This document shows, piece by piece, positions 56,963 to 64,000 of a DNA stretch of 64,000 bases. The position numbers and the translations under genes were made by a program. How positions within the stretch are numbered: the first letter of the stretch is position 1; each line of letters opens with the position of its first letter. Under the pieces are notes generated by a model that was given only the letters and a program-made list of their open reading frames with translations, ran no database searches and was not told where the DNA came from. This DNA comes from Planctomycetota bacterium (lineage in GTDB: Bacteria > Planctomycetota > Phycisphaerae > Phycisphaerales > UBA1924): assembly GCA_018242605.1 (NCBI GenBank), contig JAFEBP010000004.1, positions 218,355-282,354 on the forward strand, given 5' to 3'.

Positions 56963-57266
56963 GGTCGCCGGGGACAAGGGCTGCGGCTATCCGGCGATCC
57001 GGGCATTGCTGGAAGATCGGGTGATCGAGCAGGTGATCCCGCGGCGGAGCGATCGGGAGCGGTACGAAGGTCGTCGGACGCTGGACCGCCGCGTGTACAA
57101 GAAGCGGGCGCGGGTGGAGCAGTGCGTGGGATGGCTCAAGGAGGACCGCCGCGTGGGGACCCGATACGACACACTTGCGTCCTGCTTCCTGACGTTCGTG
57201 AACCTGGCCATCATCCGAGGGTGCCTGCGGATTCTGGGCCCGGATGATCCGTCAGGCAGAACCTAA
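56963..57266 (+). pseudogene. IS5-family transposase C-terminal fragment
   Basis: The frame ends at 57266. It contains GDKGCGYPAIRALLEDRVIE, YKKRARVEQCVGWLKEDRR, and TRYDTLASCFLTFVNLAIIR, the C-terminal half (A-D-K-G-Y and R-N-x-V-E-R-x-x-x-W-L-K signature, E of the DDE triad) of IS5/IS427-type transposases. The N-terminal part with the first two Asp residues is missing. It begins just after the AAA fragment and shares its frame region, so the junction is a truncation or insertion scar. No terminal inverted repeats could be assigned. Confidence 0.8.
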
Positions 57267-57279
57267 CGGGACAGGCTTG

Positions 57280-57810
57280 AAGTTTGCCTTCGAACTGGTG
57301 TTCGTGCATCCCAAGACACGTCGGGCGCATGTCTCGACCAGCACCAACAACCCGGGCGGCGCATGGTTCATGGAGGTCGTCGAGCGTTTCACCGCCTTGC
57401 TGCCGACGAGCATGGCCCGACCCAAACTCCTGCTCCGCGACCGCAACGACAAGTTCGCCGCCGGGGACGGCTCGTTCGAAAACGTCTTCGTGATGCTGGG
57501 ATCAGGTCGGTGCGGCGCTCCCCCACGTGACGCCCATCCTCAATGTCCACATCGAGCGCCTCATCCAGAGCATCAATGGCGAGTGCCTCGACCATTTTGT
57601 CAACCTCGGAATCCGGCACCTTGACTATTTCCTGACCAAGAAAGTCAACTGCCACAACGGCAGCGGCCGCGGCTGCACATGTACTTGGGCTTTGCCAATC
57701 CCTCTGGGCAGAAACCGATGTCCGTCCTCTGACGGTCGATTCACGCGAAGTCAACCGCTGCGAGCAGTTCGGCGCAGCGATCAAGGGCGATTGCCGTAAG
57801 GCCGCGTCAC
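57280..57810 (+). pseudogene. Frameshifted integrase-core (rve) transposase remnant
   Basis: Frame 1 reads FAFELVFVHPKTRRAHVSTS and LLLRDRNDKFAAGDGSFENVF (the Asp-containing rve strands). Near 57505-57530 the sense shifts to another frame, where HIERLIQSINGECLDHFV (catalytic Glu) and GIRHLDYFLTKK continue. A further shift near 57650-57670 leads into MYLGFANPSGQKP and a final R-x-E-Q-F-G-x-x-I-K-like end. These match the integrase-core proteins common in planctomycetes (LIRDRDTKFT, HVERWIQSIKHECLDHF). At least two frameshifts, so inactive. Confidence 0.78.
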
Positions 57811-57894
57811 ATATATCGCTGTCACAATCTCGCTCCGAAGCCATGCAGGAGGCTCTGCACAGCAAGCCTTTGCAACCACGAACATAATGGACGG

Positions 57895-58437
57895 TCAGTC
57901 CAATTTGACCCCATGAACTCTACGAGGTCGCAGCCACACGACCCAAATCCACCTTGCGACGATAGTTGTCAATATCAGAATAAACGGAATTGAAGTAACA
58001 TAATAACACACAGTAACATGGTTAAGTGCTCTCGGAAGTACAAACCATGCAATCACCAAGGAAATGCACTCGACAAGAATCGAATCACGCCGTCGCGCCA
58101 ATTCTGAAGACAAGAAGTGCACAATAGTTGCCATGCTTCCTATCAACGTAAAAAACACGCAAGTGTGCAACAGTAACGACGGAGTCATAAACTGGCCACA
58201 ATACGCATAATAAAATGATAAAAATACAGGAAATGGTACAGGATGAACATCAAACAAAACAATAAAGTAAAATACTATAAGTAGAATGGAAAGCAGATTC
58301 GCCCTTCGCCTACTGCTATTCATTTGCCTATTTGTGCTATATGTCCGCGGGTCATTCCGATCGAAATCGGCACCGCACTCGGGGCATCGCTGCCCAGAGA
58401 CCGCGGATAGATCATAATGACATCTTCGGCAAATCAT
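57895..58437 (-). CDS. AT-rich zinc-ribbon membrane protein
   Basis: 180 residues. N-terminal zinc ribbon C-x2-C...C-x2-C (CRRCHYDLSAVSGQRCPECG) with DRNDPRTY, the planctomycete version of this ribbon. It is followed by about four membrane spans (LLSILLIVFYFIVLFDV, MTPSLLLHTCVFFTLIGS, ISLVIAWFVLPR, SIPFILILTTIVARWIWVVW). The nucleotide composition is far below its surroundings in G+C (many A/T-ending codons), so the gene was probably acquired or drifts under little constraint. It lies between transposase remnants. Function unknown. Confidence 0.65.
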   Translation of the reverse strand: MICRRCHYDLSAVSGQRCPECGADFDRNDPRTYSTNRQMNSSRRRANLLSILLIVFYFIVLFDVHPVPFPVFLSFYYAYCGQFMTPSLLLHTCVFFTLIGSMATIVHFLSSELARRRDSILVECISLVIAWFVLPRALNHVTVCYYVTSIPFILILTTIVARWIWVVWLRPRRVHGVKLD

Positions 58438-58657
58438 GGATGATGATATGTGGCCTGCTCTCCGATTGCTCGCAGGCAGGCTTAAGAAAATCTGTAAAAA
58501 TTACCAATGAAATCCTTCAGCAATCGCAACGACCGAACACAGCCACTTCCATTCATCGCCGCAGGTTCTTGGCGATCGACCACCTCACCCCGTCATGGGG
58601 CCGTGGCGGCATCGTCGCAATAGAAGTAGTGTTGAGAAAATGCACTGGTGATACCAA

Positions 58658-59259
58658 TCACTGCTGACATTCAGGCAGCAAGTAGCCGCATGAACAGACC
58701 GATTGGAGCGGTTCCGGCGTCAGTTGTTGCCAGGCCCGGGCACCGGCATCGAGCAGGTCCTGGTAGTCATCGAACGCCCGATTACTCAGCAAGTGGCTCC
58801 GCAGGTACCCCCACAGTCGCTCCATCAGGTTCAGTTCCGGGCTGTACGGCGGCAGATACAGAATCGTGATGTTGTCCGGCACGTTCAATCGCTTGGATTT
58901 GTGCCAGCCCGCCTGATCCATGATCAACACCGCGTGATCGTCGGGGTCCAGTTCATCCGCGAGCATCTTCAGGAACACGCTCATCGTTGCGATGTTCACC
59001 GCCGGGGCCTGCAGCGCCACGCCGTGCCCGATGACGGGCTCCACCGCGGCGTAGGGGTACACCCACTCGTACCCGGCCTGTTTGACCACGGTGGGGCGCG
59101 ATGGGGCGTAGTTGCTCCAATCCGCCGTCGCGATATCGGTAGACCCATTCATTCCTCCACTGTGCGCCTGGCCACGCCGAGCAGTTCGGCGATCACGTAC
59201 CTCTCATAGCCCCGCAGCGCCACGCGGTACCGATCTCGGAGCTTCGCCAGCGACTCCGT
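58658..59259 (-). pseudogene. Deleted IS630-family transposase remnant
   Basis: The intact-looking C-terminal part (58658-59152) contains LIMDQAGWHKSKRLNVPDN (second Asp) and LPPYSPELNLMERLWGYLRS (catalytic Glu), the IS630/DDE_3 signature. Upstream, in another frame (59151-59259), SLAKLRDRYRVALRGYERY and IAELLGVARRTVEE read as the HTH start of the same element. The middle (about 100 residues, including the first Asp) is gone, and the two pieces are out of frame. So the element is inactive. Its left boundary touches the second AAA copy at 59260. Confidence 0.82.
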
Positions 59260-59436
59260 GGCGATGTGAAGGATGCGCACGACCGGTACGCGAATTTCGA
59301 GGTGTCGTACCTGCTGCAACGATTGGAGGCGTTCGGGCCGATGGTGATCCTGGGGGCGGCCCGGTGCGGGAATCTGGATGAGGCGTTTGTGCGGAGGTTG
59401 GATGGGGTGGTGGAGGTGGGCAGAGCGCGGGGTTAG
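59260..59436 (+). pseudogene. Second copy of the truncated AAA gene 3' end
   Basis: Encodes the 58 last codons (DVKDAHDRYA.. to RARG) plus the same TAG as the gene at 56408, without any start. Eight mismatches over 177 bp separate it from 56732-56908. It adjoins directly the IS630 remnant. It shows that the AAA truncation at the stop predates the duplication. Confidence 0.85.
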
Positions 59437-59584
59437 GGCGGGGAGTGCGGAGTAGTCGCTTTTTCATCGCCGCGACATGCACGCTTGCCAGTCTTGCGCC
59501 AGGTCCGAGAGCCATCGAGCCGAGGCCGACGTCTCGTGACCTAAACTCATGCTCGCGGTCGGTTGCATCTGCGAAAGGAATCAC

Positions 59585-61234
59585 ATGAATATCGCTCGGG
59601 CTGTCGGTCCGTTCCACGCCATTCGCTGCAAGGCCACTGTGCCTTGGGTCGTGGCATCATCCGTTGCAATCGCGATGGCGGCATCTGTCGCGACCGGACA
59701 AGGGCCTGTGTTGCTGGAGATGCTCACGCCGGCGTGCCCGGAGTACAACGCAAGCTTTGGCACCGGCCTGTCCAGCAACTACGACGGTTCGGTGATCGCG
59801 GTCGGAGCGCCCAACTCTCCGTTGCTGACCAGTTCTGTCCACATTCTGGAACGAACGGGAGACCGATGGCTGCCTCAGGCAAGCATCACCGAGAACTTGA
59901 CCACTTCACAGTTCGGCTCGCTTGTCTTTCTGTCGTCGGACGCGGCACGCCTGATGATCTTCGCACCAAACGGGTACGAGGCCTATGCCGGACGAGCCAG
60001 TGTCTATCGCAGGAACGGCGGGATGTGGCAAAGCGAAGCAAGCCTCCAACCCCTGTTCGATACGGAAACAGGCGCGATTCCGCGATTGGCGGTGATGAAC
60101 GCCGACGGCAATGCTGTTTTTAATACCAACTCGGTGTGGTGGGACGGAAGTTGTTGCCCCATTCCCCCCTTCGGCGCTGTTTCAACGCTTGTGCTCACTT
60201 CTGGCGGATGGATCAATCCGAATGCCCCGATCCACGCAGTTAACGACACCAACTGGGATCGCTTCGGAGCGGAGATCGGCATTAGCGGCGACGGGCAGAT
60301 CGGAGTCTTTACGTTCCAGCACCGTACGTTGGGATACTGCGTTGTCGTGTACGGCAGGCAGGGAAATACATGGACGATGCTCTCCGGCCCGCAAGCGGTA
60401 GGTAACGGAATCCCGGATCAGGTCAAGCCGATTGTGGTCTCCCAAGACGGGAGCGTCTTCGCTCTCGGTGTCACTGATTTCAATTCCCCGGGCAAGGTAC
60501 GGATCTTTAGTCGCAGCGGATCGTCATGGCAGCCTGCCGGCCCGCCCCTTGCGGCTCCCGCCGGCTGGCAGTACACGACAGCGTTCGGCCAATCGACAGC
60601 TCTCAGCCTGGACGGCCGCACGCTGCTCGCTGGTTACGTCGCCTCTCCGCTAGCTCGTGGGGTAGTCGTGTACTCCAGCCCGGATGGCTGGTCGTGGAAT
60701 CAGACTGCGATTCTCCAACGGGCCTCCGCACAGTCCACCACATTCGGGAACACGCTGGCCCTGAGCGGCGACGGCGGCACGGCGTTCATCGGTGCGCCGG
60801 GAGACGACAACGGAGCGGGCGCTGTCTTCGCGTACGCCCTAAACGCACCGATCTCGTTCACCCAGCAACCGCAGACCATCACCGTGAACCGGGGCAGACG
60901 CGCGACGTTTACGGTTGCCGCGGCGTCGAACATCGCGGTGACGTACCGGTGGCGTCGCAACGGGATGCCGTTGGCGGATGGCCCGCTCACGACCGGCGCG
61001 GTCGCCTCGGGCTCAGACTCCCCCACTCTTACCATTTTCGGCACCACGCTCGACGATGACGGCTCGGCGTTCGACTGCATCGCCACCAACGCCCTGGGCA
61101 GCACAACCAGTTCCATCGCCGACCTCAACGTCGTCCTCGCGCCCGCGGATTGCCTCGCGGACATCAACGGGGACGGGGGTATCGACGGGACGGATGTGCA
61201 GTACTTCTTTGAGAGGTGGGAGGGTGGGTGCTGA
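59585..61234 (+). CDS. Secreted integrin-like repeat protein with Ig-like domain and dockerin-type tail
   Basis: 549 residues from ATG at 59585. Long signal region (WVVASSVAIAMAASVATGQG). FG-GAP/integrin-alpha-like propeller repeats follow, e.g. SSNYDGSVIAVGAPNS, ISGDGQIGVFTFQ, LSGDGGTAFIGAPGDDN. An Ig-like domain comes next (TQQPQTITVNRGRRATFTVAA, DDDGSAFDCIATNALGSTT). The tail has one dockerin-type loop (INGDGGIDGTDVQYFFERW) and ends GGC. It is the fourth protein of the window sharing this tail. Surface or secreted protein of unknown ligand. Confidence 0.83.
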   Translation: MNIARAVGPFHAIRCKATVPWVVASSVAIAMAASVATGQGPVLLEMLTPACPEYNASFGTGLSSNYDGSVIAVGAPNSPLLTSSVHILERTGDRWLPQASITENLTTSQFGSLVFLSSDAARLMIFAPNGYEAYAGRASVYRRNGGMWQSEASLQPLFDTETGAIPRLAVMNADGNAVFNTNSVWWDGSCCPIPPFGAVSTLVLTSGGWINPNAPIHAVNDTNWDRFGAEIGISGDGQIGVFTFQHRTLGYCVVVYGRQGNTWTMLSGPQAVGNGIPDQVKPIVVSQDGSVFALGVTDFNSPGKVRIFSRSGSSWQPAGPPLAAPAGWQYTTAFGQSTALSLDGRTLLAGYVASPLARGVVVYSSPDGWSWNQTAILQRASAQSTTFGNTLALSGDGGTAFIGAPGDDNGAGAVFAYALNAPISFTQQPQTITVNRGRRATFTVAAASNIAVTYRWRRNGMPLADGPLTTGAVASGSDSPTLTIFGTTLDDDGSAFDCIATNALGSTTSSIADLNVVLAPADCLADINGDGGIDGTDVQYFFERWEGGC

Positions 61235-61284
61235 AGCGCCACAAGGCATATGTTGAAACAGCCCGTCCGATCGGGCTTGAATTG

Positions 61285-62874
61285 TCACTTTGCAGCAGTG
61301 CTTGATCGACGAACAGACGTTCGACCGACTCGCACAATATCCCAAGTAACGGCATGCCCGCTACCAATGGTCTCAATGGCGTGCACCCGCAGCTGCACAG
61401 TATCCAATATGATCGTAGCCGGACCAATATTAATCGATCGCCCAAGCACGCTTACAAAGTGTGAACTTTGATGAAGTTCAAGCCTTCCTTCTCGCACTGC
61501 TCCCACTCTTAGCTGCTGAACCTGATCATGCGTAGTCGATAGTGGACCCGCCACGTGAATAGGAGCTTCCCCATTTTTTAGAAGCGAATACACATATTCT
61601 ATCTCATCAATTTGCTGCTCGGACAATGGTCCAATCAGACTTATCGCCTCACCAAGCGTCCGACTTATTTCCATCGCGTTTGAGATAGTCTTGAGAACTA
61701 CCGCCAGCTGCTGACCCCAAGGAAATTCGTCAAAACACGTGCTATTTATCGCCCTCGTGTTACCGTCGACCATCACTTCAATTCGAAAAATGTCTTTAGG
61801 CTGCGCATTGCCAAAGACGCGAAACAGCCGATCAAAGTGCTCAAGCCCCGACAACAATGGACGATTGAGCCAGCTGGATATATCGAAAGAGAAATTAAAC
61901 TGAAATACGACACTATTATCATTATGCTCACAAGCTCGCGCGTTGACCGTGAAGATATTTCTTGGAAACGATCCAACCAGTGCCATTTCTTTGGTTCCGC
62001 CAGTCCACGTCCCATCAATCTCAATCGATCCAATCTCACCTAACTCACGATAAAGCGACAATCGAACTGTCCCAGACACCTTTCTGCATATTTGCAATCG
62101 TTCAATCGGCTGATTAGCGCCGACGACCAATGGGAGACCATCAACACGCACGCTGACTTGAAACTCCTCCGGGCTAATGGCGAGACCCTGATGAATGAGC
62201 CGCGATACTGCCTCCTTGACCTTAGGCGGCTTCCCAGAAATTTGAATCGTCCCAGACAAATCATGTTTAGGACTAATTTCAAACCTTGATCCGTTGGAGT
62301 CAGCAAGAATATTGACAGATACGCGGCGATCCAGCAACTCGAGTCTAGCTTTTTCTGCTCGAATGGCGCCGGCGATTCCGCCAGGACGCAAGAATGGCAT
62401 TCTCGCGTCCGCGTCACGCACCGATTTTTCAAAGCCGCGACAATCACAGATTGTATTTGAGATCGGCAATCGTAGCGTAATGGATTTGCGAGTCCGCCAC
62501 TCCATCGATGCCATCCGGCTGACGTATTCCTGTAGAAACAGGTAATACCCGTCTCTCTTCTTGACGTCAACAACTATCAGGAAGACCGGCAGTCGCTTGT
62601 GCTCGACAAGGTGACTTAGTGCCTTGGTGTCGAATGCAAATACCAATTCTGAACCGATATACTTTGGGACCTCGGTGCCCTTCAGTTGAATGCTGAATTC
62701 AATACCGCTAGCATCTTTCGAGCCCGATGTATTTGATGTAAACACCTCTGCGGTATAGTCAATGCCGTAATCTTCCTCGTGCGCATTGGTCGATGCCCAA
62801 GAAGCGATGATCTCGCAGAGAATTCCTCGCGCTCGCTTATCAATCTCGTGTTGTCGTGGTCGCTTTGCGGCGAT
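61285..62874 (-). CDS. AT-rich gene with N-terminal DUF4365 (PD-(D/E)XK-like) domain, ATC start proposed
   Basis: 529 residues if the ATC at 62874 is the start: a GGAG sequence lies 7 bases upstream (62882-62885). The frame then reads MAAKRPRQHEIDKRARGIL, then EEDYGIDYTAEVF and SGIEFSIQLKGTEVP, the DUF4365 signature with a D...(E/Q)-x-K nuclease-like core. A GTG at 62745 is the first standard start in frame but would remove the catalytic strand. The remaining ~370 residues are unassigned beta/alpha sequence (VSVRVDGLPLVVGAN, FRIEVMVDGNTRAINSTCFDEF). G+C is clearly lower than neighbours, so likely acquired. DUF4365 proteins are found in defence-type islands. Single gene, convergent with the dockerin gene. 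Function unproven. Confidence 0.65.
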   Translation of the reverse strand: MAAKRPRQHEIDKRARGILCEIIASWASTNAHEEDYGIDYTAEVFTSNTSGSKDASGIEFSIQLKGTEVPKYIGSELVFAFDTKALSHLVEHKRLPVFLIVVDVKKRDGYYLFLQEYVSRMASMEWRTRKSITLRLPISNTICDCRGFEKSVRDADARMPFLRPGGIAGAIRAEKARLELLDRRVSVNILADSNGSRFEISPKHDLSGTIQISGKPPKVKEAVSRLIHQGLAISPEEFQVSVRVDGLPLVVGANQPIERLQICRKVSGTVRLSLYRELGEIGSIEIDGTWTGGTKEMALVGSFPRNIFTVNARACEHNDNSVVFQFNFSFDISSWLNRPLLSGLEHFDRLFRVFGNAQPKDIFRIEVMVDGNTRAINSTCFDEFPWGQQLAVVLKTISNAMEISRTLGEAISLIGPLSEQQIDEIEYVYSLLKNGEAPIHVAGPLSTTHDQVQQLRVGAVREGRLELHQSSHFVSVLGRSINIGPATIILDTVQLRVHAIETIGSGHAVTWDIVRVGRTSVRRSSTAAK

Positions 62875-62897
62875 TGGATTGCTCCAACAATGCGATC

Positions 62898-62929
62898 AAA
62901 AAGAAGCGAGCAACCGTTAGGCTGCTCGC
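62898..62929 (-). terminator. Terminator of groL
   Basis: On minus the stem GCGAGCA/TGCTCGC (62929-62923 with 62912-62906) is followed by TTCTTTTT (62905-62898). It lies 10 bp downstream of the groL stop and before the DUF4365 gene. Confidence 0.85.
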
Positions 62930-62938
62930 AACGCGTTC

Positions 62939-64000
<1,062 letters not shown>

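Noticed and set aside
56408..59436. Contractile injection system locus
   Set aside because: Only AAA-like fragments are present; no sheath, tube, baseplate or spike genes in the window.
61260..61277. Hairpin AGCCCG/CGGGCT between convergent genes as a terminator
   Set aside because: Stem is only 6 bp and no clear T run follows on either strand.

Overview
The window is high-GC DNA (roughly two thirds G+C by eye) with closely packed genes on both strands. It looks like a planctomycete of the class Phycisphaerae, probably Phycisphaerales. The reasons are four secreted proteins ending in the short EF-hand-like 'GC-type dockerin' tail (D-x-N-x-DGG-(I/V)-DG-x-DV), a zinc-ribbon protein starting CRRCxYDL...RCPECG, a GroEL ending in a His/Asp-rich tail instead of GGM repeats, an OPT transporter, and a squalene-cyclase-like toroid protein in a tightly coupled cassette. 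No rRNA, tRNA or CRISPR array was found.

Layout. 1-3376: four translationally coupled genes (coiled-coil protein end, Q/S/K-rich exported protein, prenyltransferase-like toroid protein, exported beta-rich protein). 3716-11000: lipoprotein, hybrid histidine kinase, OPT transporter, dockerin-tailed SGNH hydrolase. 11097-15164: a 1355-residue multi-pass membrane protein of unknown function. 15413-24875: Tat-exported epimerase, the folC-dinB-pdxJ operon, a GlcD/GlcF-type fusion oxidoreductase with a HAD hydrolase, and a sigma factor with a membrane partner. 25022-31702: DUF4286 protein, response regulator, a 41-residue membrane peptide, HIT protein, ribD, tpiA, sugar isomerase, queG, ferredoxin-NADP reductase. 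32054-42173: an abundant-looking DUF11 lipoprotein, RlmN-type methyltransferase, ATP-grasp enzyme, HDOD protein, dnaB, TM2 protein, phosphofructokinase, and infC with an apparent ATC start. 42296-51600: two large dockerin-tailed secreted proteins around a MoxR ATPase, a DUF2325 protein and a serpin-like protein. 51893-55672: recJ, cob(I)alamin adenosyltransferase and sucC.

55742-59584 is a scrap region. It holds a 171-bp tandem repeat, a truncated AAA+ gene resembling the ATPase of extracellular contractile injection systems but without Walker A, broken remnants of three unrelated transposases, an AT-rich small membrane protein gene, and a second, about 95% identical copy of the last 177 bp of the AAA gene. 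After a fourth dockerin-tailed protein comes an AT-rich foreign-looking gene with a DUF4365 (PD-(D/E)XK-like) N-terminus and an apparent ATC start, then groL, which runs off the right edge.

Most of the window is housekeeping metabolism (folate, B6, riboflavin, queuosine, B12, glycolysis, TCA), replication/repair and translation, interleaved with lineage-specific secreted proteins. No intact undescribed multi-gene system is obvious. The most unusual signals are the scrap region, the DUF4365 gene, the two ATC starts, the serpin-like protein and the large membrane protein.
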